Shown here in pieces: positions 7,170 through 17,215 of a stretch of DNA of 64,000 nt. The position numbers and the translations under genes were made by a program. The number at the start of each line of letters is the position of its first letter. Position 1 is the first letter of the stretch. The DNA is from Aeromonas fluvialis. GTDB lineage: Bacteria; Pseudomonadota; Gammaproteobacteria; Enterobacterales; Aeromonadaceae. The notes beneath the pieces were generated by a model that searched no databases, was not told the DNA's origin, and saw only the letters and a list, made by a program, of their open reading frames with translations. The stretch lies in NCBI RefSeq assembly GCF_000819885.1, contig NZ_CDBO01000021.1, positions 1 through 64,000 on the forward strand, given 5' to 3'.

Positions 7170-9361
7170 TATGCCCAGTAATTCACAACATCATCGTTAG
7201 CTTTGGCAGAGCTTGCTATCTCCTTGATAGCTTCAAGTGCAGAAAACTCATCTAACACCGCCAACCCCAATAACTGTTCCTCTATTTGTGTTAAGAACAC
7301 ACGCTCGATATGAGTAAGCTTGTCTGTATTGCCGATGGGCTTTGAGCCATCAAAGGTGAACTTAGGTAATACTTTGTGTAGCAAAAAGTTGTTTAGGATA
7401 AGCAAATCATCCTGATTAATGTCTCTAAACAGTGCTCGGTAGTTTAGGCCTTGCCTGATGGTACGCATGCCAAATTCTACACCTAGCGGATGAAAATGCT
7501 CCTTATTTAACGTAGTAAACAATCGGCAGAACTCATCTGCAGGCGAAAAAACAGGATAAGGTTCACGTATCCCCAACTCATCAACTGTTAAACGAACTGG
7601 CTTTGTAACATCACCTAAACCATAACTTTTGATTTCTTGTTCAATCGCATTCCAATCGGTCAGCAAAGGACTTTTAAACTTCATGATATGGGCGCGGTCT
7701 AGAATCTTTGGTGACAGGTAATGTGTCGTTTCGTCAATGTTAATCGCCCCGATAATTCTTACATTGTTTGGAATAGTAATTGTAGATGGGATGCCAATAA
7801 CACCCGCTAGCATTCTTCTTACATCACCGTGATACTTAATCAGCGAATCCTTGTCACTAAAGCCAAATGCACGTTTCATCTCAGTGTTTATGTCTTCATC
7901 CTGCATCAGTGAAACAAAATCAACGATACCATTCTTGTTGTATTTATCTTTGGCGCCACTGATGATTGAAACTACACCACGCAGCTCTGACAACACATGT
8001 GCCGCTTCATCATCTGAATACAACTGAATTTCAGGCTGCTGCTTACGCTCTTCTAACTTAGATAGAAAATCGGCAAAGTAGTACTCTACGCGAGCAAGGT
8101 TCATCTCATCTAGGCAGATGAAATAAGGTATTTCAGGATTTTGGTTTGCCTCTAGTAATGCCTCTAAGAAAGGAGTGGCAAGATATTTTTTCTCTAGAGG
8201 GTTGTAATAACCTAAAAGATCTTCAGAACTAGTCCAGTTCGGTTTAACAGGTATAATTTTAGCTACCCCGCCTACGGCTTGAGCAAAAGACGTCACTAGG
8301 CTCGTCTTACCTGAACCTGAGTCACCGGCAAGGATGACCAAGTCATTTGTTCGAATGAGGGTTAAGTAGTTATCGATAATATGGCGAGAGTAATATTGCC
8401 CTTGATCTCTTAAGTATGCCTGTAAGTAAGATGTAAGTTGCGAATAGTCAGATTCAAAGTCATCGACAAAGCTCAAACCACCAACAGCATTATCATCAGC
8501 TTGCTTCTGCCCCGACAATTCAGCATAAACATCCTCATCGATAAACTCGAACTCTTTTAGAAAGCCCGCTTTTTTCTCAATGTATTTTTTTAGTTTCTCT
8601 ATTTTTTTGCTCATTTCATCTTCGATTTTATGTTGTTTTTCCATGATTGCGTTAAGTGCTGACTGTTCTAGCTCTATATTGTATTTAACTATTTTTTGCT
8701 CAGCTTCAAGCTCTGAAAGTTTGCTCTGCAACGCTTCTCTTTTGGTTTTCAATGTGGTTAGTTTACTGTCTATATCTTCAGTCTGGACAGTTAAACTCTT
8801 CTGTAGCTCTTTATATTCAGTTTCTATCTGTTCAATTTTATAGCGAGCATTTTTTTCTGCGTCTCGCGTCTCACTTTCTAACATTGTTAGAAAATGTCGA
8901 TAAATATGGTCTGATATGAGGGTTGATAGATCAGATTGCATGACCTCGTCAGTGCTAAACTTAGGTAATTCAATAAGTAACTCGACACTGGAAGGATTGA
9001 TAGAAAGTAAAAATGGATTATCTTTAAGTTTGCGTTGTTGAGTAGATGCTAATTTTAGTTCGCATCTGATAAATGCTGAGTTTTTACCATTAAGGATAGT
9101 TTGTGCATCTTTGGGAGGTAAAAATACACCTGATTGAAGTTCCCTACTGTTTGGAAGGGGATACTCAATAGGTTCATTAGTTTGGAGCAATTTTGCTTGT
9201 TTGATACCAGACCAATTACCCTGTGTGTTGATCTCTAGCCGTCCCCAAACTTGAATTTTTTCATTTTTAATATCCCAAGCATCAAATAAGCGTAGATACA
9301 AATCTTTGTCATCAAGTCCCTTTGCATAACTTTTATCATAAGTAAGCTTCTTCTCTTCCAT
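7169..9361 (-). CDS. McrB-like AAA+ motor with long coiled coil
   Basis: This 730-residue protein is the motor half of the module. Residues 1-160 are a probable specificity domain of unknown fold. Residues about 165-290 are a long charged coiled coil (EQIETEYKELQKSL, KIEKLKKYIEKKAGF). The AAA+ domain follows: Walker A GDSGSGKTS near 344-352, Walker B and the McrB-family block FICLDEMNLARVEYYF near 411-426, and a sensor block GAINIDETTHYLSPKILDRA near 536-555. In E. coli McrB the matching position carries the guanine-specifying MNTAD; here it reads INIDE, so nucleotide preference cannot be assumed to be GTP. C-terminal to it is the helical lid. The family translocates or remodels DNA and drives the McrC nuclease. 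Ribosome site is weak (AGGT 14 bases upstream). Confidence 0.82.
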   Translation of the reverse strand: MEEKKLTYDKSYAKGLDDKDLYLRLFDAWDIKNEKIQVWGRLEINTQGNWSGIKQAKLLQTNEPIEYPLPNSRELQSGVFLPPKDAQTILNGKNSAFIRCELKLASTQQRKLKDNPFLLSINPSSVELLIELPKFSTDEVMQSDLSTLISDHIYRHFLTMLESETRDAEKNARYKIEQIETEYKELQKSLTVQTEDIDSKLTTLKTKREALQSKLSELEAEQKIVKYNIELEQSALNAIMEKQHKIEDEMSKKIEKLKKYIEKKAGFLKEFEFIDEDVYAELSGQKQADDNAVGGLSFVDDFESDYSQLTSYLQAYLRDQGQYYSRHIIDNYLTLIRTNDLVILAGDSGSGKTSLVTSFAQAVGGVAKIIPVKPNWTSSEDLLGYYNPLEKKYLATPFLEALLEANQNPEIPYFICLDEMNLARVEYYFADFLSKLEERKQQPEIQLYSDDEAAHVLSELRGVVSIISGAKDKYNKNGIVDFVSLMQDEDINTEMKRAFGFSDKDSLIKYHGDVRRMLAGVIGIPSTITIPNNVRIIGAINIDETTHYLSPKILDRAHIMKFKSPLLTDWNAIEQEIKSYGLGDVTKPVRLTVDELGIREPYPVFSPADEFCRLFTTLNKEHFHPLGVEFGMRTIRQGLNYRALFRDINQDDLLILNNFLLHKVLPKFTFDGSKPIGNTDKLTHIERVFLTQIEEQLLGLAVLDEFSALEAIKEIASSAKANDDVVNYWA

Positions 9362-9383
9362 TTTATTTATATGTACCTAAATC

Positions 9384-9412
9384 AGATAATTAGTACGCCC
9401 ACCTTTCGGAGC
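9384..9412 (-). repeat. Partial inverted island repeat in the promoter region of the AAA+ gene
   Basis: The minus strand reads TTTGCTCCGAAAGGTGGGCG then TACTAATTAT, similar to TTTGCTCGGAAGGTGGGGG then ATTAATTT of the 74-bp units. It is inverted relative to the copy at 4453-4540, so the two-gene module lies between inverted repeat ends. The TTGCTC and TAATTA parts, 16 bases apart, could serve as the promoter for the module. Confidence 0.4.
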
Positions 9413-9920
9413 AAACCACTATCAAGCTAATGACCGCCACAATGCGGGTGAGTTCAATCGAGCTGAAGCCAGAAATAGTCGGCGAGTAACGATGATGGGG
9501 TTCAAATATTTCATTTTGACTTTGGCAAAAAATCCTTACCACCCACTTTACTGACCGCAACACACCCCTCTATCTGGTTCGAGCTAAACTGTGGCGGTTG
9601 TTATTTAACCAGCGGCAGATAAGCGCCATCATCCTGCTAAACGATCGGTAATGGATACCCGCTTGTCACTCGCCGATTTTCTTCAGACAAGGCTACCGCC
9701 CCTGAGTGACAGCTCCCAGTCTGCTGCTGTTAACCTGCGAGCTAGCCACTATCGCTACCATGGTGTTCTCCCCAAAGAGGGATGGTCATTTGGCTATGTT
9801 AAAGGGGGCGTTGGCGCGTTGAAAAGTGTGTTTTGGCCGAAATTTGTTCTGGATCAACAAATTAGTCATCGGTTTTGCTTTGGGTGATCAACTCATTTGG
9901 CAGGGAATGCAAAGCCGCCC
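9413..9920. other. Gene-free stretch between the island and the trp operon
   Basis: Open frames here are short, lack ribosome sites and show no recognisable domain. Base composition rises toward backbone levels from about 9650, so the right boundary of the island is probably between 9400 and 9650. Nothing functional is visible beyond the repeat ends described separately. Confidence 0.4.
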
Positions 9921-9952
9921 TCACCCCGGCCCTCTCCCGGAGGGAGAGGGGG
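9921..9952. repeat. REP-like hairpin repeat (CCCTCTCCCGGAGGGAGAGGG)
   Basis: The core is a 9-bp palindromic stem, CCCTCTCCC paired with GGGAGAGGG around a three-base loop, preceded by CTCACCCCGG. This is a very common extragenic repeat type in GC-rich gammaproteobacteria. It lies downstream of trpA. Confidence 0.65.
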
Positions 9953-9989
9953 CAAACAGCCGGGAGCTGCAAGTGGGTGCAAGCGATAT

Positions 9990-10020
9990 AACAAGAAAGG
10001 GAGCCGGTCAGGCTCCCTTT
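9990..10020 (-). terminator. Terminator of the trp operon
   Basis: A 10-bp perfect stem (9996-10005 with 10011-10020) has a 5-base loop. Read on the minus strand it is followed by TTTCTTGTT. It lies about 60 bases after the trpA stop. Confidence 0.75.
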
Positions 10021-10078
10021 TACGTGGCTATATGAACTGGCATATCAGGGCCACAAACAACTGACCCTATACCCGACC

Positions 10079-10885
10079 TTAGCGGTTGGTTGCAGCCTTC
10101 ATCCCTTCCACAAACTCTTTCAGACGAGTGAGCATATGCTCCGGGTTGTTTTGGTGGGTCTCGATGATCTTCACCACGGCGGAGCCGGAGATGGCACCGG
10201 CGGCGCCAGCCTTGATGGCTTCACGCACCTGAGCCGGTTCGCTGATGCCAAAGCCAAGCAGGGTGGGGGGGGCGTTGAACTCGCGCAGGGTATTGATCAG
10301 CCCCTCCACCGGCATGCCGGCCTTGGTCTCGGCCCCGGTGACGCCAGCGCGGCTCACCAGATAGGTGTAACCATTGCCCAGCTCGGCTACTGCCTTGAGC
10401 GTCTCGGCATCGCCATTGGGCGGGGCGATAAAGATGCTGTCGATGCCGAACTTGTCGGCGGCCGCCTTGTAGGGGGCGCACATCTGCACCGGCACGTCGG
10501 CCACCAGCACCGAATCCACCCCCGCCTGCTGGCACTTCTCATAGAAGCCGTCGATCTGGCGCACATAGACCAGGTTGGCGTAGACCAGCAGGCCAATGGG
10601 CAGCTGCGGGTACTTGGCGCGGATGCGGCCAAGCAGCTCGAAGCAGTTGTCCGGGGTGGTGTGGCTGGCAAACGCCCGCAGGGCTGCGCCCTGAATGGTG
10701 GGGCCGTCTGCCACCGGATCGGAGAAGGGAATGCCGAGCTCGAGGGCATCGGCGCCCCCTGCGACCAGTGCATCGACGATGGCCAGCGAGAGTTCAGGAG
10801 TGGGGTCACCCAGCATCACGAACGGCACAAAGGCGCCCTGATTGGCTTCATCCAGACGGGAGAAGAGTTGTGCGTAACGGTTCAT
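10079..10885 (-). CDS. trpA: Tryptophan synthase alpha chain
   Basis: It cleaves indole-3-glycerol phosphate to indole and glyceraldehyde 3-phosphate and channels indole to the beta chain. The 268-residue length equals that of the E. coli protein. [18 protein letters not shown] carries the catalytic Glu/Asp pair (the Asp is in PFSDP), and GFGISEP with GAISGSAVV form the phosphate site of the TIM barrel. The ATG overlaps the trpB stop by four bases (ATGA), so the two subunits are translationally coupled. Last gene of the operon. Confidence 0.98.
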   Translation of the reverse strand: MNRYAQLFSRLDEANQGAFVPFVMLGDPTPELSLAIVDALVAGGADALELGIPFSDPVADGPTIQGAALRAFASHTTPDNCFELLGRIRAKYPQLPIGLLVYANLVYVRQIDGFYEKCQQAGVDSVLVADVPVQMCAPYKAAADKFGIDSIFIAPPNGDAETLKAVAELGNGYTYLVSRAGVTGAETKAGMPVEGLINTLREFNAPPTLLGFGISEPAQVREAIKAGAAGAISGSAVVKIIETHQNNPEHMLTRLKEFVEGMKAATNR

Positions 10886-12090
10886 TTGCAGGTTCCTTCT
10901 TTCTCAAAGCTTTCTGTTTCCAAGATATCGGCAACGGTGAAGATATCTTTGTCGCCACGGCCGGAGAGGTTGACGATGAGCACCTGCTCTTTTTCCGGTT
11001 CATTGCGGGCCATCTTGAGGGCGTGGGCCAGCGCGTGGGAGGACTCCAGCGCCGGGATAATCCCCTCGGATTTGGCCAGCTCCTGGAAGGCGTCCAGCGC
11101 CTCCTTGTCGGTGATAGAGACATACTCGGCGCGGCCGATGGCGGCCAGGTGGGCGTGTTGCGGGCCGACGGAGGGGAAATCGAGCCCCGCCGAGACGGAG
11201 TAGGACTCCTGAATTTGGCCCTGATTGTCTTGCATCAGGTAGGAGTGCATGCCAAAGAAGACCCCCTTGCTGCCGTGACCGAGCGGCGCGCCGTGCTCGC
11301 CACTCTCGATGCCATGACCACCCGGCTCGACGCCGATCAGACGCACCGACGGCTCATCGATAAAGTCTGCAAACATGCCGATGGCATTGGAGCCGCCGCC
11401 GACACAGGCGATCACCGCATCAGGCAGCCGTTCTTCTTTCTCGAAGCACTGGGCCTTGGCCTCTTCGCCGATCATCTTCTGGAACTCCCGCACGATGGTG
11501 GGGAAGGGGTGCGGGCCGGCGGCGGTGCCGAGCAGGTAGTGGGCCGACTCGTAGTTGGCGGCCCAGTCGCGCAGCGCCTCGTTACAGGCATCTTTCAGGG
11601 TGCTGGAGCCGGAGTGCACCGGGATCACGGTGGCCCCCATCAGCTTCATGCGAAAGACGTTGGGCTTCTGGCGCTCGCAATCCTTGGCACCCATATAGAC
11701 CCGGCACTTGAGGCCGAGCAGGGCGCAGGCCAGTGCAGTGGCGACGCCATGCTGACCGGCGCCGGTCTCGGCGATGATCTCGGTTTTGCCCATCCGCTTG
11801 GCCAGCAGCGCCTGACCCAGCACCTGGTTGGTCTTGTGGGCGCCGCCGTGCAGCAGATCTTCACGTTTCAGATAGAGGCGGGTCTTGGTGCCCTTGGTCA
11901 AATTGCGGGTCAGGGTGAGCGGGGTCGGGCGACCGGCATACTCGGTCAGCAGCTCCTCAAATTCGGCGACAAAGGCCGGATCCTCCTTGGCATCGACGAA
12001 GGCTTTTTCCAGCTGGAGCAGAGCAGGGACCAGAATTTGCGGTACATACATACCGCCAAATTCACCAAAAAACGGGTTGAGCAGGGTCAT
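10882..12090 (-). CDS. trpB: Tryptophan synthase beta chain
   Basis: This PLP enzyme condenses indole with serine to give tryptophan. It has 402 residues. [15 protein letters not shown] near residue 85 holds the PLP-binding lysine, and [12 protein letters not shown] is the glycine-rich phosphate-binding loop. The ETGAGQHG motif contacts the substrate carboxylate. It lies 80 bases after trpCF and overlaps trpA by four bases. Confidence 0.98.
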   Translation of the reverse strand: MTLLNPFFGEFGGMYVPQILVPALLQLEKAFVDAKEDPAFVAEFEELLTEYAGRPTPLTLTRNLTKGTKTRLYLKREDLLHGGAHKTNQVLGQALLAKRMGKTEIIAETGAGQHGVATALACALLGLKCRVYMGAKDCERQKPNVFRMKLMGATVIPVHSGSSTLKDACNEALRDWAANYESAHYLLGTAAGPHPFPTIVREFQKMIGEEAKAQCFEKEERLPDAVIACVGGGSNAIGMFADFIDEPSVRLIGVEPGGHGIESGEHGAPLGHGSKGVFFGMHSYLMQDNQGQIQESYSVSAGLDFPSVGPQHAHLAAIGRAEYVSITDKEALDAFQELAKSEGIIPALESSHALAHALKMARNEPEKEQVLIVNLSGRGDKDIFTVADILETESFEKEGTCK

Positions 12091-12170
12091 GATTTTTTCC
12101 TTATACCTGGAGTCGAAAACGGAGCATAAATTACGAAACAGTGATTCAGTGGCGGCCTCACAGGGCGCGC

Positions 12171-13604
12171 TTACAGGTTGCGCAGGGCGGCAAACGCGGC
12201 CGCCAGCTTATGCGCATCCTTCTGGCCCGGGGCACTCTCTACCCCGGAGTTGAAGTCAAGGCCGAGGCAACCAACCTGCGCCGCCTGCAGGGCGTTGTCG
12301 GGATTGAGCCCCCCTGCCAGCATCAGTTTGCTTTTGTCGAGATGGGCCAGCAGGGCCCAGTCGAACGCCTGACCTGTGCCGCCGCTCTGGCTGCCTACTT
12401 TGGTATCGAGCAGCAGGCGATCCGCCGGATAGTCGAGGGCGGGCAGCGGCTCGCCGCTCTCTTTGCCAACAGAGACGCCGACCGCTTTCCAGATCTGGCA
12501 GCCCGCCGGCAGCAGGGGGCGCAGGGTGTCGATATAGGCGGCGTCTTCGTCCCCGTGCAGTTGCACCGCGGCGAGGCCAAGCGCATCCACCGTCTTGGCG
12601 ATGGTGGCAGGCTGGGCGTTGCGAAATACCCCCACATAGGCGAGCGGTGCACCCGCCATCACGGCACGGGCGGCAGGGATGTCCACATAGCGCGGGCTTT
12701 TGGAAACAAAGATCAGGCCGCCAAACACCGCGCCCGCCTGATGGGCGGCGGCAGCGTCGTCGGCGCGGGTCAAGCCGCACACCTTGTTCTGACCCAGTAC
12801 CAGCTTGCGCACTGCCGCTTCCAGATCTTGCTCGGCCATCAGGGATGAGCCCACCAGAAAGCCCTTGGCGTGGTGGCGCAGATCCGCCACCTGAGCGCGG
12901 TGGTTGATGCCGGATTCGCTGATCACCACCCGATCTGCAGGGATGTCGGCCGCCAGTTGTTTGGTGCGGTTGAGATCGACGCTCAAATCCCGCAGATCCC
13001 GGTTGTTGATGCCAATCACCGGCGCCCCCAGCGCGATGGCGCGGGTCAGCTCCTCTTCATTGCTTACCTCGGTGAGTACGCCGAGGCCGAGCGCCTTGGC
13101 CACCGCGAACAGGGCGCGATAGCCCTCGTCGGTGAGCACCGAGAGCATCAGCAGGATGGCATCCGCCTGATAGTGGCGGGCCAGATAGACCTGATAGGGG
13201 TCAATCATGAAATCCTTGCAGAGCACCGGCTGGCTGACGCGGCCGCGCACCCGGGGCAAAAAGGCGAAATCCCCCTGAAAGAACTGCTCGTCGGTCAGTA
13301 CCGAGATGGCGGTGGCGTATTTGCCATAGATGTCGGCGATGGCCTCCGGGCTGAAATCATTGCGGATCAAGCCCTTGGAGGGGGAGGCCTTCTTGCACTC
13401 CAGAATAAAGCGGGTTGAGCCTGCCTTTAGGGCGCCAACGAAATCCCGATCGCTGGGGGTCAGCGCGCTCTGGAAGCTCTCCAGCGGCTGGGCCAGCTTG
13501 CGGGCGGCAACCCACTCCTGTTTGGCCGCCACGATCTTGCCGAGAATGGTCTGGTTGATGGAGGCCATGTTCAGAAAAGCATGGGGGGCAATAAGGTCTG
13601 ACAT
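12171..13604 (-). CDS. trpCF: Bifunctional indole-3-glycerol-phosphate synthase / PRA isomerase
   Basis: It catalyses two consecutive steps of tryptophan synthesis, isomerisation of phosphoribosyl anthranilate and closure of the indole ring. The N-terminal half is TrpC ([29 protein letters not shown]); the C-terminal half, after about residue 270, is TrpF ([29 protein letters not shown]). The fusion is the same as in E. coli. The ATG at 13604 has AGGA eight bases upstream; a longer reading into trpD is not supported. The start lies about 98 bases after the trpD stop, a larger gap than elsewhere in the operon. Confidence 0.96.
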   Translation of the reverse strand: MSDLIAPHAFLNMASINQTILGKIVAAKQEWVAARKLAQPLESFQSALTPSDRDFVGALKAGSTRFILECKKASPSKGLIRNDFSPEAIADIYGKYATAISVLTDEQFFQGDFAFLPRVRGRVSQPVLCKDFMIDPYQVYLARHYQADAILLMLSVLTDEGYRALFAVAKALGLGVLTEVSNEEELTRAIALGAPVIGINNRDLRDLSVDLNRTKQLAADIPADRVVISESGINHRAQVADLRHHAKGFLVGSSLMAEQDLEAAVRKLVLGQNKVCGLTRADDAAAAHQAGAVFGGLIFVSKSPRYVDIPAARAVMAGAPLAYVGVFRNAQPATIAKTVDALGLAAVQLHGDEDAAYIDTLRPLLPAGCQIWKAVGVSVGKESGEPLPALDYPADRLLLDTKVGSQSGGTGQAFDWALLAHLDKSKLMLAGGLNPDNALQAAQVGCLGLDFNSGVESAPGQKDAHKLAAAFAALRNL

Positions 13605-13702
13605 CTCGTTATCCTTGCGAAGCTGCGAACTGCCGCTCGGGAGTTCTGCATGAGTGCCCTGTGGGCGTTCTGAATGACTGCTGTGCAACGTGGTGGCTGG
13701 CA

Positions 13703-14731
13703 TCATGCCTCCTGATGGCCCGCTTCCTGATGGCTCAACGTAGCCAGCCTAGCGGCGAGCTCAGCCGTCTTGCCGCTCGCCAGCACCGCCAGCACCTCGG
13801 CCGCCGCGTTCTTGAGATCGGTCGCCTTGCCCGCCATCAGCAGCAGCGGCGCCACGTTGGCGGCGATGGCGGCGTTGTGGGCCGGGGTGCCACGCCCCTC
13901 CAGAATGGCGGCGGTGATGGCGCGGTTCTCTTCAGGCGCCCCACCCTGAATGGCGCTGACCGGATAGGTCTCGAGGCCAAAGTCAGCCGGGGTGATCATA
14001 AATTCGCGGATCTCGCCGTCACGGATCTGGGCCACCTGGGTCGGGCCGTGAATGGCAATTTCGTCCAGCCCGGCACCGTGCACCACCATACCGGTTTTCA
14101 GCCCCAGTGCCAGCAGGGTTTCTGCGATGGGGCGCACCAGCTCGGGGGCATAGACCCCCATCAGTTGATAGGTGGGGCGAGCGGGGTTGATAAGCGGCCC
14201 CAGCACGTTGAACAGGGTGCGGGTCTTGAGGGCTTGGCGCACCGGCATGGCGTGGCGCACCCCAGCGTGGTACTGGGGCGCGAACAGGAAGCAGATGCCG
14301 AGCTCATCGAGACAGCGGCGCGCCTGCGCCGGGCTCATATCGAGCTTGATGCCCATTTTGTCCAGCAGATCGCTCGAACCCGACTTGCTCGAGACCGAGC
14401 GGTTGCCGTGCTTGGCCACGTTCAGGCCGCAGGCGGCGGCGACCAGCGCCGAGGTGGTGGAGACGTTGATGGTGTTGAGGCCATCGCCACCGGTGCCGAC
14501 GATGTCGCAAAATTCGTAGTCCGGACGCGGGAAGGCGCGTGCTTCCGCCAGCAGGGCCTCGGCGGCACCAGCGATCTCCTCCGGGGTCTCCCCCTTGATC
14601 TTGAGGGCGGTCAAGAGACTTGCGAGCACGATGGGATCCGCTTCACCACGTACCACCTGGCTAAAGGCGTCACGGGCGGCGTCGCGAGTAAGAGAGTGAC
14701 CCTGATAGAGGGTGTTGAGATGTTGATGCAT
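13703..14731 (-). CDS. trpD: Anthranilate phosphoribosyltransferase
   Basis: It transfers phosphoribose from PRPP to anthranilate. It has 342 residues. DIVGTGGDGLNTIN and KHGNRSVSSKSGSSDLLD are the PRPP/Mg-binding motifs, and LFNVLGPLINPA is the hinge block. It is a free-standing protein, unlike the TrpGD fusion of E. coli. It lies 15 bases after trpG. Confidence 0.97.
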   Translation of the reverse strand: MHQHLNTLYQGHSLTRDAARDAFSQVVRGEADPIVLASLLTALKIKGETPEEIAGAAEALLAEARAFPRPDYEFCDIVGTGGDGLNTINVSTTSALVAAACGLNVAKHGNRSVSSKSGSSDLLDKMGIKLDMSPAQARRCLDELGICFLFAPQYHAGVRHAMPVRQALKTRTLFNVLGPLINPARPTYQLMGVYAPELVRPIAETLLALGLKTGMVVHGAGLDEIAIHGPTQVAQIRDGEIREFMITPADFGLETYPVSAIQGGAPEENRAITAAILEGRGTPAHNAAIAANVAPLLLMAGKATDLKNAAAEVLAVLASGKTAELAARLATLSHQEAGHQEA

Positions 14732-14746
14732 GTTGGTCTCCTTACC

Positions 14747-15346
14747 TTAACGCACACTGCTGGCTGGGCGGGTGATATGGGCGAGGGCCTGGGTCAGCAG
14801 ACGGGCCCCTTCCGAAGTCATGATGGATTCCGGGTGGAACTGGAAACCCAGCACCCGCTCATCCTGCTGCTCGATGGCCATGGGCATGCCCTGATAGTGG
14901 GCAATCACCGTCAGCTCTTGTGGCACATAGGTGGCGACCAGCGAGTGGTAGCGGGCTACCGGCAGCGGGCTAGGCAGACCGGCGAAGGCGCCGTGGCCGT
15001 TGTGCTCAATCAGCGAGCGCTTGCCGTGGACGATCTCGCCCGCCGCGCCGACGGTGCCGCCGTAGGCTTCGCACAGAGCCTGATGGCCGAGGCAGATACC
15101 GAGGATGGGCACCTGACCACGGGCCAGTTTGATGAGATCAATCAGGCAGCCCGCCTCGTGGGGAGCGCCCGGGCCTGGGGAGAGCACCAGCACGGCATCC
15201 CCTTCTGTGGCTGCGATCTCGCTCATGATGCGGCTCGCCGGCAGGCTGTTGCGGTAGATCCGCACCGGATAGCCGAGGGAGCGGAATTGATCTACCAGGT
15301 TGTAGGTAAAGGAGTCGAAGTTGTCGAGCAGGAAGATATTAGTCAT
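14747..15346 (-). CDS. trpG: Anthranilate synthase glutamine amidotransferase subunit
   Basis: This class I amidotransferase (199 residues) supplies ammonia to Trp[13 protein letters not shown] has the nucleophilic Cys, [12 protein letters not shown] is the oxyanion loop, and [10 protein letters not shown] the catalytic His-Glu. It lies nine bases after trpE, a spacing that fits coupled translation of the two subunits. Confidence 0.97.
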   Translation of the reverse strand: MTNIFLLDNFDSFTYNLVDQFRSLGYPVRIYRNSLPASRIMSEIAATEGDAVLVLSPGPGAPHEAGCLIDLIKLARGQVPILGICLGHQALCEAYGGTVGAAGEIVHGKRSLIEHNGHGAFAGLPSPLPVARYHSLVATYVPQELTVIAHYQGMPMAIEQQDERVLGFQFHPESIMTSEGARLLTQALAHITRPASSVR

Positions 15347-15355
15347 GGGGGCTCC

Positions 15356-16966
15356 TCAGGCGTCCTGGCCGCTAAGGGCCTGCAGTGTGGTGCCATGGCT
15401 GGCTGCGATGGCGGCCAGCACGGCCGCCGCCTTGGCGCGGGTTTCGTCCGCCTCGGCCTGGGGTTTGGAGTCATAGACCACCCCGGCACCGGCCTGTACG
15501 TGGGCCACGCCATCTTTGACAAAGGCGGAGCGGATGACGATGCAGGTATCCATCTCGCCGGCGCCGTTGATGTAGCCGACGGCGCCGCCGTAGCTGCCGC
15601 GGCGCTTGCCCTCTACCATGCGGATCAGCTCGCTGGCGCGGATCTTGGGGGCGCCTGTGAGGGTGCCCATGTTCATGCAGGCCTGATAGGCGTGCAGGGC
15701 GTCAAGGTCTGAGCGCAAGGTGCCGACCACCTTGGAGACCAGATGCATCACGTGGCTGTAGCGATCCACCTTCAGCAGCTCCTTGACGTAGCGGGTTCCC
15801 GGCTCCGAGATACGGGCGATGTCGTTGCGGCCCAGATCCACCAGCATCAGGTGTTCGGCCACCTCTTTCTCGTCCTGACGCAGCTCCAGCTCGATGCGGC
15901 CATCGAGATCCCGGTTGATGCTGCCATCCGGGTTGAAGCCGCGGCGGCGGGTACCTGCGATGGGGTACATCTCCACATCGCGGCTGGTGGCGCAGAATTT
16001 CACCGCGCTCTCCGGTGAGGCGCCAAACAGGGTGAAGCCCACATCCTGCACGTAGAACATGTAGGGGCTGGGGTTGGTCTGTTTGAGGCGGCGATAGGCA
16101 GCAAGCGGGCTGGGGCAGGGCAGGGAGAAGCAGCGTGACGGCACCACCTGGAAGATGTCACCGCGGCGGATAAAACCCTTGAGCTTCTCCACCTCGGCGC
16201 AGAACTGCTTGTCGCTCTTGTCCACGCTGATGCCGCCGGCGAGGGCAGGGGTTGCGGGCTCCTGCGCGGGGGCCTGCTGGCAGGCTTGCTTGAACTGGTC
16301 GAGGCGCTCGCTCAGGCGGTGGTATCTCTCTTCCACCCGGCTCTCGTCGCTGTCGCCGCCAAAGACACAGGCCAGCAGTTGAGTGGTGCGCTCGATGTGG
16401 TCGATGGTGATCAGGGTCTCGGCCACATAGAAGCAGTAGTCGGGGCAGTCGTTGCTCCCCTCAGGCACCTCGGGCAGATCTTCAAAGGAGGCGATCAGGT
16501 CGTAGGCGAAGCTGCCCGCCATAAAGAGCGCCTCTTTGCCGAGCTGGCAATCGAGCTCCCGCTGCAGGGTGCGCAGCACGTCCAGCACGCTGCTTCCCTT
16601 GAGGCGGCTGTCTTCATCCTGCTCCCGATCAGAAGCCGGGAAGTCGAGTTGCAGCTCGTCGGCTACCATGCTCTGGATAACGGCGGCGGGCAGGCGCTCA
16701 CTCAGCAGGCTCTGCAACTGGGCGCCGTTGTCGTTCAGGCTGCGCACCCGCACGGTGCGACCACGGCACTCGATGCGCAGGCAGGCATCCACCAGCAGCA
16801 GGCTCTGTTTGCCCGCCTTGGAGTCTATCTCCACCGATTCCAGCAGCAGGTTGTTGGGGCGACCCTGACAGAGGCGGGTATAGAGCGCCAGCGGATCGGC
16901 CACATAGGGGGCGTTGAGTTTGAGGGTATCGAATTCACCCAGAGGAAGGCGAGGCGTGGCTGTCAT
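15356..16966 (-). CDS. trpE: Anthranilate synthase component I
   Basis: It makes anthranilate from chorismate and is the first committed enzyme of the pathway. It has 536 residues. The N-terminal part includes the usual feedback region (LLLESVEI holds the LLES tryptophan-binding block). The C-terminal chorismate domain has GTRRRG, LVDLGRNDI, MNMGTLTGAPKI and QAGAGVVYDS. Being controlled by both leader attenuation and predicted Trp feedback, it sets flux for the five downstream enzymes. Confidence 0.98.
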   Translation of the reverse strand: MTATPRLPLGEFDTLKLNAPYVADPLALYTRLCQGRPNNLLLESVEIDSKAGKQSLLLVDACLRIECRGRTVRVRSLNDNGAQLQSLLSERLPAAVIQSMVADELQLDFPASDREQDEDSRLKGSSVLDVLRTLQRELDCQLGKEALFMAGSFAYDLIASFEDLPEVPEGSNDCPDYCFYVAETLITIDHIERTTQLLACVFGGDSDESRVEERYHRLSERLDQFKQACQQAPAQEPATPALAGGISVDKSDKQFCAEVEKLKGFIRRGDIFQVVPSRCFSLPCPSPLAAYRRLKQTNPSPYMFYVQDVGFTLFGASPESAVKFCATSRDVEMYPIAGTRRRGFNPDGSINRDLDGRIELELRQDEKEVAEHLMLVDLGRNDIARISEPGTRYVKELLKVDRYSHVMHLVSKVVGTLRSDLDALHAYQACMNMGTLTGAPKIRASELIRMVEGKRRGSYGGAVGYINGAGEMDTCIVIRSAFVKDGVAHVQAGAGVVYDSKPQAEADETRAKAAAVLAAIAASHGTTLQALSGQDA

Positions 16967-17120
16967 AGTGGGTTCCCTTGCGTGTGATGCGTTTTACCGA
17001 TGCTCATGACGTTGAATTCCTTAGAAATTTAATAGGGCCTGGGTGGCTGGTTCAGGGGCGCCATCGCCAGGTCAGGTTGCTTGTCTGAATTCCCGGTTTC
17101 ATCACAGGTCCATTTGCCGG

Positions 17121-17152
17121 ATAATAAAAAAGCCCGCTGGGGTCAGCGGGCT
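17121..17152 (-). terminator. trp attenuator (3:4 hairpin)
   Basis: A 9-bp GC stem (17131-17139 with 17144-17152) is followed on the minus strand by TTTTTTATTAT. The competing 2:3 pairing is visible: GCGGGC on the minus strand at 17212-17207, just after the leader peptide stop, can pair with the GCCCGC arm of the terminator. Ribosome stalling at the Trp codons would favour the 2:3 form and read-through into trpE. Confidence 0.9.
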
Positions 17153-17215
17153 TTTTCTTTGGGTTCTTAATTTGCTGTCAGATTACAGGTACAGCAACGA
17201 CCACACGCCCGCATG

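Noticed and set aside
9651-9887. 78-codon frame between the island and trpA
   Set aside because: No ribosome site, no recognisable motif, atypical composition.
13661-15712. Very long open frame antisense to trpD, trpG and part of trpE, and similar antisense frames at 10136-12129, 22960-24768 and 32519-35122
   Set aside because: They are by-products of high GC in well-identified genes on the other strand, with no ribosome sites and Gly/His/Gln-rich nonsense composition.
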